Positions 1 through 12,796 of a DNA stretch of 64,000 nt are shown here, piece by piece (the stretch's first letter is position 1; each line of letters opens with the position of its first letter). The stretch comes from Lentinus brumalis (Eukaryota; Basidiomycota; Agaricomycetes; Polyporales; Polyporaceae), in the NCBI GenBank assembly GCA_001792895.1, contig MARA01000048.1, positions 1-64,000 of the forward strand. The letters run 5' to 3'. A program made the translations under genes and the position numbers. The notes below the pieces were generated by a model. The model was not told where the DNA came from and did not search any database. It saw nothing but the letters and a program-made list of their open reading frames with translations.

Positions 1-3000
1 ACGTTTCCAGTGAAGGATTCGCGTGGGCCGTCGATATGATTCGGAGGCGGATGTAACGGCCGCGGCCACTGCGATTAGGTCACCTCGTGGAGAAACGTCC
101 TCGCGGGGGGACACGTCTGCCACTGGGACGAGATCGTAACATCGTAGAAGGTCCTGGCGGAAAGCTACTAACGTCCTGGAGAGCAGACCGACCGCGAGGT
201 CCAACCCAAGGACATCTGTGTCCCGCAGCCAAAACGCTAATGCGCCCTCCTCGACGAGAACGGCGTCGTGCTTGCGAAGGAGGTGGACGAACGTATCGGG
301 TTGAGGGAGGTAGAATGCGACGATGCGGATCAAGTGGCGGCGAAGAATGCGGCTGACCTGACGTTCGAGCATGGGGAACGTGCGCCTAATGACCGTGAGT
401 GCGTCCATGTCGGAATGGTCCACAACAAGCAGTATGACATCGAGGGGTAGCCTGCGAGGTGTCGTGCGCGAGCTCACCCGGCCGGCGGCGTGCGTGCAGG
501 TCATGAGGGGGTACTCGAGAGCTGAGAGGGCAAGGGACTGCACGGGCGCATGAAGCAGTGCGATGTAGGTGCAACCAACCTAGACGAACATAGAAAACTG
601 GTGGTCAGACCGGGGCACTATGAAAGAGAGGATGAGGAGGTAGAGAGATCTGCCCAACACCGCCTTGGGGTTCCCTCGGGACAGACGAGGTTCCATCCTC
701 CTGATACCCAAGCGCTGTGGGTGACTTCGAAGGTCGGATACCCAACCTCACGGTGTGATAGCTAGGCCGCGCTTGGTTCGGGACATGCGGCATGTAGACG
801 GATGCAGCGGGACGAACGAAGCGGGTGGGAGGAGGGGGGGGGGCAGAATGGTTAAACATGTACTCACTGGTGCGAGGAGAACCCGTTGTACACCAAACGA
901 TACGAGCCACGCAGCCTCGACGGTAGCCCAAGCTATCATACAGAGTGAGTGCACTGTTGAAAATCAAGGAAGGTGAACGGTGAACACACCTGGGACCCCG
1001 GTGTTTGCGTCGGGCCCGCACCGGTGTTCTCGTCGGGCGCGCTGGCACCCGGCGACACGTGCGATTGAGATGTAGGGTCGCGTGAAACTGCGAGACAGTG
1101 CGCCGGCGAGCCGAGAGGGTCAACAGGGCCAGTGGCGGCAGAGAAGGGGACGGAGTGGGGGAGGGTCCGACTCGATACACTGCGTACAGAGCTCTCCGCT
1201 TGCCAGACCCCTGCCAGACCCACACCACGGACCTGGCAAGCGGAGACGGCGGGGTGTCACACTGGGGCGGGTACCATGGTGTTGGATCCTCCGATCGACG
1301 CTTCCTGACGGAAGTTATGCAAAGGTTTTCCCGTGAGATGTATGATCACGCGGGGACCGGGGAAGAACATATACAGGTGAATGCTTGGCGCACTCACGCA
1401 ACCAGACGCAACGACGAGGTTGGCCTGGCAGTCAGATTAGTGGGCGCACATATGGGAACTACAGTACTTACGGAGCAGGGAGCAAGTACATACTCGGGCC
1501 CACTCAGTGGTGACAATGCCGGGCGGTGACTTGGTGTGCATCGCGCGCTGACGATAGCCTGGGAATTGACTCGCCCTGTGGGCGTCCCTTGATACGCGCA
1601 CGCAACGGCGTTGTGATTGTATCTCCTTGTGTTTTCGCATGGCGCCAACGAACGATCTATCAGATGTTACATCAGCGTATCTTCCATGCTGATTATTGTT
1701 TAAACTCGCTTTGGGGATGCTGATTCATAGGCGGAGTACCTGCAACAGAGGTAGCTAATGCAGCTACTATGAGGTATTAGGGAGGATAGAGCACAGAGGT
1801 GAGTACGGGTCTCATTCTCAAGTGAGCCAGACAGAGGGCGGTGGGCCACACGGGGGACACCGAAAGCATTCCAGGAAAGTAAGGGACAAGCCGCACTCAG
1901 CAAGAATGTTTCACCCAGTGGGCGCAAAGGCTGTGCGAGCGTCGTCATCGCGCCTGCATAGCCACCGGGCTGATTTCCGCCGCAGCAGCCGCGAGGCTAT
2001 GACTGACCTGTCTCGCACTGACCTTGTTGAAGACTTAGCTCCGCAACCTTGGCCCTCAGCACTCTCACCTCTTCTGCCGGAGGTGTGAGACTTATACATG
2101 TCTTCGTTGAGGGGACCGCACGCACCGAGCACGTCGACGGAGGGCAACGGTCCGCCCGCACGAGTTGGGTTCGGCCTGACGACGTCCATCAGAAGTATGC
2201 GTCGTGTCGGGGTAAAGGTATTTAGATGACATTGCCGGGGAGGTATGACGTGCTAAATCGCTGACCCCTGTTCGATTTTGGTGGCCAAGTAGATGACCAA
2301 ATGAACTTCAACGACACCTAGAGAAGTACACAGTAGGGTTTCCGACGACACATCCGTGGCGAACATAGATGTTACCTGCTCACTCCACATGAACAGCGAA
2401 CCATGAGGGCAATGAGGCCCACGCTGAAGCGGGCCAGCCCAGCGGACAGGGCGGCGAAGATGGAACAGATCAGTCGTTCGGATGAAGTGCCATCAAGGGC
2501 CCGGTGCACGCACACACGACAGCCGAGCATTCCAATCGGTGAGATCACTAACATCGCGACGCGCGCCTGCATGAATGGATACTCACTGAGAATGAACTAC
2601 AGGTCCCATTCCCCACGTGGAGCGCTCATGTGCGACGCACAGCAAATTCATGGCGTACACGAATGCACGACTATGAACGATTGCGAAGTCGAACGGGGCC
2701 TCTGGTGACGATGTCGAAGGGGTAAGTAGGACGAATGACAATCGAGTGCGGAGCAGTCGTCGGCCTAGGTCCGCCTACCACGGAATCAAGCGAGACGACG
2801 CGAATCGGCCAGGGTGAGAGCTCCGGCGCACAGATGAGACCGGGCCGATGGAATAACAAAGCGCAAACGTTGGCGACAGTGGTATACGCTGCCTATAACC
2901 GCACGATTACATCGATGGCACTTTGGCCGAATACTCCCCCTCATCGCTCGCCGAATCTGCATCGCTAGCCCCCCGCCCCCATCATCATGCAAGTCGAATC

Positions 3001-3240
3001 GGACGACGAGACAGTTGTCGCAAGGCAGAAGCCGGTCCAACGTCACGAGGAAGACCCCGAGGTAATCCTGCTGGAGGGTCCTGGACAGGCCCATAACTCG
3101 ACAGCTTTGGGATGTCGGGATGAGGTAGATGTGGTACTGGATTGGGCGTCGAAGAGGGACAAGAAGTGCGTGACTTGACACTATATGAATCACACAAACT
3201 GACAGGCTCACATGCGGTTGAACCTGGTAGACGAGTGAGA
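1..3240. other. gene-poor stretch, nothing recognised
   Basis: No frame on either strand stays open with convincing codon use or a recognisable motif, and no GT-AG chain joins open pieces into a protein I know. Short open frames occur on both strands, including a hydrophobic one on the minus strand near 2372-2572, but they are isolated. It may be decayed repeat or transposon sequence or fast-evolving intergenic DNA. I see no tRNA, rRNA or tandem repeat. Confidence 0.5.
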
Positions 3241-3878
3241 CGATACCTCGAGACCGCGGACGTCGCAGATGGCAAGTGGTCATTGACGCGATTTCAAAGT
3301 GATGCCTGCGCCTGGCCCGCGGCAGCAACGTCGTTGATGTATGGCGCTCGCGCTGCCCGAGTATGTACCGTGGCGAAGCTGGTCGGCGCGAAGTTCCACT
3401 TCACCATCGAGCAGCCGCCGACGTATGACCTGGTGCTCGAGCTCCTACGCAAGGTCGATAGTGACGCCATGCGGACCTTGAAGTCCGTCTGGGGCGGGTC
3501 AGGTATGTGCGTCCCATCATAATGTTGAAAGGAGTACGCTGAAAGCGCGTGGCGGGTGTAGTGTCGGATAACGACGGGCGCATGACGGTCGGGAGGCATC
3601 TGGAGAGCCATCAGCAGGTGAGCAGGTGTACCTACTATCAAACGTAGGCCAGCCCTCTGACGTACGACGGACCACAAGATATTCAACGAGTTCTTCTGGG
3701 CGGGGGAGCGTATCGCCGCGCCAGGCTCCGAGGATATCATAGCATTCACCTCGCTGCGGCCAGAGGACGTGGTCTACGTCGTGTGCTCGATAGGGAAGAG
3801 GGACGGTGACGTAGTATTCATTCTCGAGGCGATCCACTTCATAGCTCGATCTCCCAAGTACGGTACTGCGAAGTAATG
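3240..3878 (+). pseudogene. unassigned open stretches, possible two-exon relic
   Basis: Two adjacent plus-strand stretches look protein-like. The first, about 3240-3503, contains TYDLVLELLRKVDSDAM and ends at a possible donor (gtatgt). The second, about 3659-3876, is open for more than 70 codons without an ATG and contains NEFFWAGERIAAPGSEDIIA and DVVYVVCSIGKRDGDVVFIL before a TAA. I do not recognise the family. The absence of an ATG, the isolation and the decayed surroundings suggest a relic or internal exons of a fragmented gene. It is about 1 kb upstream of the dioxygenase relic on the same strand and could belong to the same dead element, but that is inference. Confidence 0.3.
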
Positions 3879-4933
3879 TATACGGACGAACGAGATGTGC
3901 GCGGTGCGACCGAAGGAACGGATGATGGTTGCAGGGACCATCGAGGACTGCAAGACGCGGCCCGCTCATCGTCTAGGACATCGAGTTGCGGCTCTAGTTA
4001 CACTAGTTGTGCGCATGTCACCTCGCCTGCGAGTCGCGACACCACCATCGACTGACTCTCGGCCAATCGGCGAGACAGTACTTCATCCGCCTGAGAAAAT
4101 CGCCCGTGTTCGCAGACACAAACCGTCCAGAATGAACAGATCGCTTGGGATGCTGGGTCGCCGTCCAGGTGAGGAATGGCTATTCGCGGGTGTGACAGCT
4201 TAGTCGTGCAAAATGTTGGTATCGCACGGCTCCCCGCCCACACAGCCAGTACCTTGGCAAGTGGAGGAGGGAAGAGGAGACGTAGTGATGCCAGCGGTAC
4301 GTCGTGAGGAACGCAATGATTCCTCACCGAAGTGGAACTCACCAACGTCCCCGCGCGCGAATACAGATGGGCCCAGAGGTTGCATGCAATGCACAGGTTA
4401 CGCTGCTAGTATCTAGTAATGTGTGTAGGCGAGGCAGTGAACGCATGCCAGGCGAGACGAGGCCATGATCGGACCAACGTGAGTTGCTGGGGGTGAGAGT
4501 CCTTGCAAGTTTGTGCCCATGGTGACATCAGTGCGCCCGGGCATGGGCTACATATAAACATAGACCTCGATCTCATCCTGCAGGCGGCACGGCGTGGGCA
4601 AGAAACTCACGAGGGGGCCGAGGGTGCCGATGACCCTGTTGTCGACGAGGCGTCTGTCGGTCGCGCGGAGGATGACCGAAGAGCAGGACACGAGCGTGAG
4701 GACCAAGCAGCCGGTAGTCACGGTCTGGGAGGGGTGGCTGAACACACCGCGAAGGAGTGGACAAGGGCTGAAGGCCCCGTGCCGAGGGAAGGAGTTCAAG
4801 CAGTCGCGAAATACGAAGAGAATGTCACCCGTGGATAGCGACGACGAGAGAGAAATCCCGATAGCCTTGAGCGTGCTCAACAAGATGCCAACTGTCGGCG
4901 TCGACGCTGATATGGGGCCCGCGACGTCGATAC

Positions 4934-6077
4934 CTGGCGTGAAGAGCAATTCTCGGTGGCCAGCACAGAGTATATGGGGCGGACGCTGCGCCCGGGACAG
5001 GATGAACTCAAGACGTACACGTTGGAGCAATCGCAGGGCCTGAAGAAGAGACTGATCGAATGGGATGGAGTGTGAGTGACTGACCCGCTGGGCGTGAAAA
5101 CAGACTAACTGACAAGCGGGTCGCAGTTCGCCGATTTGGTTCGTATAACCGCGTAGCAGGATATTCCTCGTGTTAGTGGGCCGACCCAGGGGCGAACGAC
5201 TGGGATGACCTTTGTCGGGCTGCGGTCGATGTGCTTGTCAGAGAGGGGGCCAAGTTGACTCCGGAAGGGCAGCCGCACGAGCGAAGTTGGCCGCACCCGA
5301 ATGCGAGCACAGGTTACTCATTTGGTGGAGGTAGAACGCGAGTCAGGACTCTGTCCTCTAGCGAATTGAAGCCCGACCCACATTGTACGTAGGGGGTATG
5401 CAACTTCGCGCACTCCCCGGAGAACGAGGCTATACTCAGAATGCTGTGCGCGGATGCCTGTTTGCGTCGCCTGGCGGGCTTTGCCTACGCTAAGGTTAGC
5501 CCAACGGCGTGCACCGGGAGAGGTGCTGACATTCCTGTGCGTAACCCAGCATCCTTCAAGTTGCACGGCTGCAAACTGCATCGCGAGTGCGGTGATTGCA
5601 TGAGGGCTCTGCGCCGCGATATCCCGGACCGGAGTCGCCGTTCAAGAATAACGTCTTGGCGGCATGCACGTTCAACCTGGGAGGAAGAGTGGCTACGTAC
5701 AAGCAAACCGACCACTTGAATTACGTACCTGGATGGTGCGCGGTAGTGGCTCTGGGTGACTTGACGCGAAGCGAGCGGGCCAACCCGTGCTCTGGGACCT
5801 CAACGTATACGTCGAGTGGCCGCTGGGCTTCTTCATATTTGTGCCCTCCGCCAATTTACGGCCCTCGAACGCTGCAATCCACGCAGGGGAGAGCAGATAC
5901 TCGGTCACCCAGTATACGGCCGGCCGATTTTTCCGATGGAGGGGGTGCGGCTTCCTGTCACAAAAGAACTTTTAGGCAAAGGAAGGGAAGTATGTCCTTG
6001 ATGCGTATACACGGTGGACTAGGGCGAACGAGAAATTCACCAAGTTAGATGATCTAGTACCAGGGAGCCCGGCGTAG
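4934..6077 (+). pseudogene. decayed TET/JBP-like 2OG-Fe(II) dioxygenase
   Basis: Plus-strand fragments in several frames follow the order expected for the fungal TET/JBP-like 2-oxoglutarate/Fe(II) dioxygenase family: a segment ending RLIEWDG (about 4934-5070), then RIFLVLVGRP, DWDDLCRAAVDVLVREGA, GYSFGGGR, LRRLAGFAYA, NVLAACTFNLG, then the double-stranded beta-helix core (YKQTDHLNYVPGWCAVVALG, VLWDLNVYVEWPLGFFIFVP, SNAAIHAGESRYSVTQYTAG) and a tail RWTRANEKFTKLDDL. In active members the HxD motif and a distal His bind iron. Here the first His reads Gln (CAA, 5704-5706) and the distal His position reads Pro (CCC, 5862-5864). A TAA near 5145 and frame changes near 5185 and 5785 break the frame. 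Such genes in basidiomycetes are often expanded beside KDZ transposons; I found no clear KDZ transposase here. Family recognition is from memory of the motif order. Confidence 0.62.
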
Positions 6078-9000
6078 TACTGGATGTCATACTTAGTTCG
6101 TAGCCACGTAACGCACCGCGATTTGGTTCGCAACGCGAACGCTGGATTGTCGGAAGCTACACCCAGATGAAGCGGGCAGCTGGGTTGCAAGCGGGACTTG
6201 ATTGCGTCGCCCCGGGAGCCTCTGCGTGCAGCCTCTGCATTGGACGACCATGAGGCGAAAATAGTAAACAGAAGAAGCGATCGTCTAAGCACATATGTGC
6301 TTGATACGGGAGACACGAGAGCGAGTCGAAGGCGTCCCAATTGGCCGAGTACCCTCGAGTACCTGATGGCGTGCGTGCCAGTCCATGTGCCACTCATATC
6401 AACGACTGCTAAGCGCTGCAAATGAGCCGAGCCATCGATAAAACGAAGCGTTTCTGAACATCAGCACGTCAGCGAGCAGGTAAGGTGGCACTTGAAGAAT
6501 GACGCGTTTACACACTGATGTTATGGCATGAACACGATTTAGTACTTATAGTAGCTGATAAGTGTCTTCCGGGCGATCGCCTGGCAATTCGCACTGTGGC
6601 TGCGCCTGGACGCATACGGGGGCACTTTGAAGTTCCTATAGCCGGTGTGGCTATGGGGGAGGTAAATGTGCGCGGAAAGGTTAGTTTTGATCGGGTCATT
6701 GATGGTCGGCGCGACGGGAGTGACAGATAGCATGACATACACCAGCCCAGTGCAATCACCCCGACTGCCGCTGCCTTTCTGTCACCTCCTCCTACCTTGA
6801 CGGTGTGCTCGGTGTTCCCTGCTGGCACCGGTGCCTATAACCATGAACGGCGAGGATCGCGCGGCTGGCTCGGATGCTGACAGCGCCGCCGGCCAAGGAC
6901 GCCATGAGGACGCCGAAGGTCTGTTGTTGCTCGTAACTGTGGACAAGGGTGAGTGCTGCCGCTGAGACCGAGATACTCCTCCCCGGGCGATGTAGATGTG
7001 CAACAAAGTGTGGCAAGTGTCACGGGGGTAGATGGTGAGCCGGACGAGGTGTCGGATGCGCAACGCTGATGTCCTGCGTTATGTAGGGAGCCAAACCGCC
7101 ACCGTTGAGCAGGGACGAGAGGGCGATCGCGGTGGGCGCGCTGGACAGGCATACCGCGCCCATGTCGAACTCATGAAATCCTCGCAGTGTTTCAGAGGGT
7201 AACAGTCGAGCAACTCGGGACTGAGACGGGCGGTGAGTCGTCACATTATTTTGGGAAATGGGAAACGTTGACATGGAAGCAGTGGCACGACGACAAACTC
7301 TGAAATTTGAGAGTTGGCATCATTGCAAGGCAGGTGAGCGTCCTCTTCGACTTTGAAGCAGTACGCTGGGAACGATCGTGGGTTACGACGCTCGCGCAGG
7401 CGGGGTACAGCGGGTGGAGGTCGTGCAGCAATGCGGTACAGGTGCCGGTGAGTGCGGATGGGTTGTCGTCGTCGGCCCATGTTGACGGGGATGGAGGCCT
7501 GACAGAAAAGCAGAAGATCACCTTCGAGCAAGTTCACGACACCTGTGTTTGTACGTGTGCAGTAACACGACCGCGAGCGAGGGGGTTTTGACAGGCTCTC
7601 GCAGTTACACAGAAGATCAAAGTGACGTGTATCAATGCATCTGGCCACGGTGAGTGGGCCAGTTCAGACGCGTACACACACCCTGAATGCCACGAGGGAC
7701 TAGAGGTGCCGGATACGAGAGCCGAGATGTGGTCGCAAGTGAAGGCCGGCATGCGACCGTTGCTGGGAGAACTCAACGGTGAGAACAGAGGGGAACAGAC
7801 AAGGTGTATCGTTAACCTCGGTCACGAATTCAAACAGCCGCCCATACCCAGAGTCGATGCCAAGTCCTCCGAGCGCGAACTTCGCTTCGGCGCCGGGTGA
7901 GTGCCATGATGTCTGCGAGTTTAGATGGCCTGTTGATATACCTCGTCCGTATGCCGTGGGTAGTAGCCGAGGTCAGGGAGTTTGGCATGTCGCCCGTCGC
8001 GGCTGCACGGCGCGAGCGACAATCGCTGTCGTATACACCATTCTCGGGTGAGCGTGCCACAATCTGAGAGCCCCGCGCCGCGTCTGACCAGTCACCCTCG
8101 CCAACGGCCAGGAGCGACGCCTGGTAGGATAGAACGCATTAGAATCTGCGGGCGGCGCGTGTTGACCACGCACTTATGCCAGGTGACGATATAGCGACAG
8201 AGACCGCGGAATGTTCGAGGCTGGATGGTATGAAGAGTGGGGCGACGCGTAAGTGTTGATTGCGAGGCAGTGCCGAAGGACGATAATAATGGGCATCCTG
8301 TATAGCCATGCCAGACATAACGCCGACAACGGGCCGGTGTGCATGACAGTGAAGGCGGAGGATGATGATTCCCAAAGGCCCGTGCACTTTGTGCCCACGC
8401 GGGAAGCTACGCACGTTGGCGTGAAGTTTGGTGCGTGTCCCGGTGTGCCGAAATCTGTGCGAACGTGAGGCATTGGCTGACGTGCAATCAGAGGAGGGAT
8501 GTGGGCCCAGAGATCCCACGATGGCGTCGCGCCGAGGAGACGGACTCGGAGGAGACGGCGATGCTCTTCAGCACCACGGGACCGAAGAGACAGCGGCGGC
8601 GGAGGCAGTAGGCTACGACCGCGACCACGACGCGCAGCTGCGTGCACACAGGCCGTGCCGGGAGCAGACGCCGCAGGAGCTGCCACGCAAGGATCGTGTG
8701 GCACGAGGGGTTCGGGTATACGCGTGCGGAGGCGGCCGGCGAAGGACAAATGGGTGACGAGGGCGCTGAAGCACAGGAAGTGCAGATCGAGGATGGGGCG
8801 AACGTGGACGAAAGTAAGCGCAATCTTGGTGTGTGGTATCAGGACTGATGGGGCGACAAGTGGGGCCGGGGCAGGAGATCGTGCTGAGGGGGAACACGCG
8901 ACACCTCAAACGCAAATATGGCGAGGTAGCTTGAAGAGAGAGCGCAGAGAATATTGTTGGATGGCAAGGCGTAGAGGAGCGAAGAAAAGATCTGACAGGG

Positions 9001-9278
9001 TCAACGGACATGTGACGGACGTATTGTTCGCAACGAATGTGATAGCGAGGAAGAGCCTGGACAGTATAGTGTGAATGACATGAGTACAGATGGGTACAAA
9101 GAAAGATCGTGGACACTGGAAGGATCGAAACATGGGGTCGGCTGCCGGCCCGGGAGTAGGGGCACGCCACTCACCGAGGCGTACGACGGATGGATGACTC
9201 CTGTAGACACTATTCAGCGCAAATCTTATATCAAGCACCGCAAGCACGTACCCGGGCACCTAAGCTAGCCCAGTTGAG
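6078..9278. other. gene-poor stretch, nothing recognised
   Basis: Short open frames occur on both strands but none carries a motif I know and none chains through good splice sites. Candidate donor-like gtgagt/gtaagt words are frequent without matching exons. The stretch could be the decayed remainder of the element that carried the dioxygenase relic just upstream. Confidence 0.45.
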
Positions 9279-9977
9279 ATGGCAATATTGACTATCAAGC
9301 GGTCAGACTTCCGCCCGGAGCCTCAGGAAGAGGGCGGAGAGGTCTACGAGGCGGCAATGTTATACGTTGTCGATGAGGACATTGTCCAACGGGTGCGAGT
9401 ATTCCCAATGATCCTTAACACAGTTTGCGCACTGACTTCCAATCAGCTTTGCCTGCCAATCGGTCCTGTCCCAGAGCTCGGTTACCCCTGGGAAGAACGG
9501 ATAGAGGAAGTCCGCGGAAGATGGGGGGTGGAGTGCGATATCACACCAGAGCAACAGACCATCGTCGCCACCGTGCTGATTGGCTTCCGCGAACTCTCTG
9601 ATGACCCGGACATGGAGAACCTCTACAAAGTGTTCACGTACCTCTTACGGATCATTGCGACCGCGGAGACCACTGAGGACATCGAGCCGGAGTTGCGTCA
9701 GGTGGGAGATTGGCTTCACGACATCCTTGACGAGGTAGGATTTGAGGTCGCGTACGCGATGGGACGCGACTAATGGGTGTGATTACAGGACGCATTCAAG
9801 GATTATGCCGACGCCGCAATACAGACAGAGGGCGTGGATGATAGCTGGGAGTCTGGGCAAAGCATTGATTCGGGAGTAGGGGGGGCGGTCGTGGACGCTT
9901 GCACGCAGACAGAAGGACTAGAGTGGGGAACGGCGGACGTAGGAGACGCCGACGAACTTTGCATTGACGAGATATGA
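9279..9977 (+). CDS. unknown acidic protein, two exons
   Basis: Exon 1 (9279-9734) opens with ATG and runs MAILTIKRSDFRPEPQEE through a predicted helical region to ILDE. A 54-nt intron (gtagga...attacag, with a good branch-like actaat) joins in phase to exon 2 (9789-9977), an acidic tail containing DAFKDYADAAIQTEGVDDSW and ending CIDEI*. The spliced product is 214 residues. Intron size, phase and the continued frame make this more likely a real gene than a chance frame, although the start could lie in an upstream exon because an acceptor-like cccag precedes the ATG. No signal peptide, membrane segment or known domain is visible, and I do not recognise the family. It sits at the edge of the decayed region. 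Confidence 0.5.
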
Positions 9978-11765
9978 ATGCACCCAGAGGGTTACGGGAG
10001 TATACAAACATGACAGATGGATGCGAGAAACGCGGGTGGTGGGGGAGTGACGAGCGTATTCGAACGACATCGGGGCAGCGTACGCAGTCGCGGCGCCGGC
10101 GCGACAGATCCAACACGCGCGCACGAGGCGGGATGCGACATATATGCGCGTGTCGACTGGTAGCAGGCGGATGAAGAAGGGAGCGATGGGGTGGAGAGGG
10201 GGGGGACTGGCCAGGGGTTCATGTAGCCATGCGAAGCGGGTACTCACACGGCAGATGCAGATGGCCGTGACGGCGACCAGAGCAGGAACCCCCTAGACGG
10301 GAAGCAGGGACGTGTTGTTGGTCGAGATAATGAGAACAGGATGAGTACGGCAATGGGGCATAGGGCGGGACCCGACAGGGGTTGTGAGGAAGGGCCATGG
10401 ACCAGGACGGTAAAGAGGTCGCTGTCCCAATACAAGGCAAACGACGCGCGCGGCTTGATACAACGTAGGGAGATGAGGAGAAAGGGGGCTGCTGACATGG
10501 GATGACGTTGTATGAATAGTGAGAGAACGGACAGGGAAGCCGCGTTCGGGAAGCGCCCACGCCACAGGCGCCGTGGGGCGGCGTGTAGCGGTGAGATGCG
10601 GTTGCGCCTGCAGTACACGCGTGCGGCCTCTGGAAACGTATTTAGGATTTTTCCGTGCATGTCGTAGGTCATGGCGTTCCATGGATGCAGATTGTGGACG
10701 TGAGCGGGGAGTGGTAGAGGTGCTGTTAAATGGGTTGACAGGTAATCGTTCTCCTGAGGACCGGTGAGCGCCGGCGCGGAGACAGCAGTGCTTTTGGTGC
10801 GATGGGACAGATGCACGATCGCCATGGTTGCCGGAAGTGCAAACGGGTGGGGCGGGTGCGGCATCCGCGAAAGACATGAGGGCGTTCTCTGGGCGGGACG
10901 GGTTAGCTTGGGCACAGAGGGCAGCTGTGGGTACACAGGCCTGACGGTGGTAGCCCGACGGCGAGACAAGAGCCTGATCGTGGTGGGGCGAGTGCTCTAA
11001 TAGCATTACACGCGTTCGACTTTCGTGCGGGACAGGTATGCGAAGATGGGGCTTTACAGGATGGCACAACGCGAAGGCCGGGTGACGGATAATGGTCAGG
11101 ACTGGTTGCGGTATGGATGGTGACGTTTGATTCAATGGGCAAGGACTAGTGCATGTCATATGATGGACAAGAGTGAGGAAGGCGATGGTCTAATGCTGTA
11201 TAGTGTAGTTACTGGAGAGAGTTAAGCAGGGGCCGGGAGTGGGTTCTGAAGGTGGACCGTATACCACTTTTGGATGACCGATGATTCATCGCGGGTGACA
11301 AGATACGTACTTGCGCACAAAGAGGAAGCGACGCGTCGACGCGTTGAGCGCCCGTATATGATGGGACGTCGAAGCAGCACTCACCCGCGTAAATGTCGTT
11401 CTCCTCCGTGAGGAGTGTATATGTACTCGTACAAACAGTTCGTGCAGCTCAGATGTGGAGAGGGCAGCGGGGTGAGGGTCAGAAGCAGGGGATGCGTGGG
11501 AATTGGTGATTCAACAACGCGCAGTTATGATTAGGCGTCTAAACGCGATCACGTGATGAAAATCCGGCCCCGAAACGTCAGGCGCGTGTACTCAGGTAGA
11601 GGAGTCACACGCCTCTCTCTACTTCTCTGCAACTCGTACATACTCCCTGCTCTTCGTACACTACTCCTACACCGAAACCCCCACATAGAAGAAGATAGCC
11701 CAGGGCCCCGCGAACGTTAATCGGATGACCCACAGGTGTGATACACATCCTATATAGCGAGCACT
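9978..11765. other. intergenic, nothing recognised
   Basis: Open frames on the minus strand between about 10240 and 11160 overlap in several frames at once, which points to GC composition rather than coding. No motif, RNA gene or repeat was found. The last 100 bases lie 3' of the dehydrogenase gene that ends at 11766. Confidence 0.5.
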
Positions 11766-12796
11766 CTACTGACTATCCTTCTCCAGGTTGTCCGACCACG
11801 ACGCATACTTCTCGGCATCCGCAATCCTCGCAGTCGTGGCCTTCCTCACCACCTTTACCGCGTCCTTGCCAAGCGGGAAGTGCAGCGGAGGGTCCTCGAG
11901 CGCAGCAAGCTTGTAGAGGACTTCCATTGCCTTCCGCGCGTCGCCTTGAACACCGAACTTGGAGCTGTCCCACTTGCCGCGCATGATCGCCGTCGGGAGC
12001 GCCGGGTTGCTGTACGCGGGATGGGCGGGGGCCCACCATGTCTTCGATAGGGCCGCGGTGTCGAATCCTCCAGGCTCGACGATGCTGATCTACAGTGCGA
12101 CGGTGAGACCGTACTCTAGTGGAGGTAGTTCTGCAATTGACTTACTTTGATGTTCCAAGCAGGGTCAAGCTCGCCCGCGATCGCCTCGCTGAGGCCTTCG
12201 AGAGCTGTCGGTCGCTGCCCTCAGCCTCCTCCGAACATCGCACAGATAGTCAACAACGGACATACCGAACTTGCTCGCCGAGTAGTGAGCCATTCCCGCA
12301 TAGCCAAGCACGCCCGCGACGGAAGACACCTGGAAGATCTTCCCGCCCGTCCCGGGAGAGTTCACCTCCCGCAGGAACTTCACGGCCTCCTTCGTGACGT
12401 TGGCGGTCCCCCAGAAGTTCGTCTCGAATATGGCGCGCGCGTCCGCATCACCGAACGCCTCCACCTCTCCGAGCGTCCCGTACCCAGCGTTGTTCACCAC
12501 GATATCGATGCGGCCGAACTTGTCTTTGACCGCGGTGAATGCTGCGATAACGTCTGCCGGCTGGCTGATGTCGAGCTTGAGTGTGAGCAAGCGGTCGGAC
12601 GGGTGCTTGGATACTAGATCGTCGAGCACGGCGGGACGACGGGCGGTCGCAACGACGCTGTCGCCCTTCTCGAGCACGATCTCGGTGAGGACGCGGCCGA
12701 AGCCGGTGGACGCGCCAGTGACTGTGGACGACATCAGTGCGTTCTTCTGAGGTCGGTCTCTGACAAAGACTCACTGAACCAGACCTTAGGAGACAT
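11766..12796 (-). CDS. short-chain dehydrogenase SDR-I.1
   Basis: A classical NAD(P)-dependent short-chain dehydrogenase/reductase of the fungal WFITG type, about 286 residues. Exons on the minus strand: 12775-12796 (MSPKVWF), 12266-12721, 12146-12204, 11766-12089. Joining exons 1 and 2 creates the nucleotide-binding motif WFITGASTGFG. Further marks are NNAGYG, FETNFWG, SSVAG and the catalytic Y-S-A-S-K in HYSASKFG, followed by ALEGLSEAIAGELDPAWNIK. The C-terminal exon carries WWAPAHPAY and PPLHFPLGKDAV, typical of this subfamily. Exons 2 and 3 (456 and 59 nt) match the lengths in the paralogs at 36, 60 and 63 kb (exon 2 is 462 nt in the 62 kb copy), so the model is well supported. Substrate unknown; probably cytosolic, as no targeting signal is seen. 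It ends convergent to nothing and lies 3' of the XPL-1/XPL-2 pair. Confidence 0.88.

Noticed and set aside
4548..5030. Hydrophobic minus-strand frame, first taken for a fungal membrane protein
   Set aside because: The plus strand of the right-hand part aligns in order with the dioxygenase relic; the minus frame has no splice partners.
1..9278. KDZ or other transposase in the gene-poor region
   Set aside because: No transposase motif, terminal inverted repeat or LTR could be identified by eye despite the dioxygenase relic.
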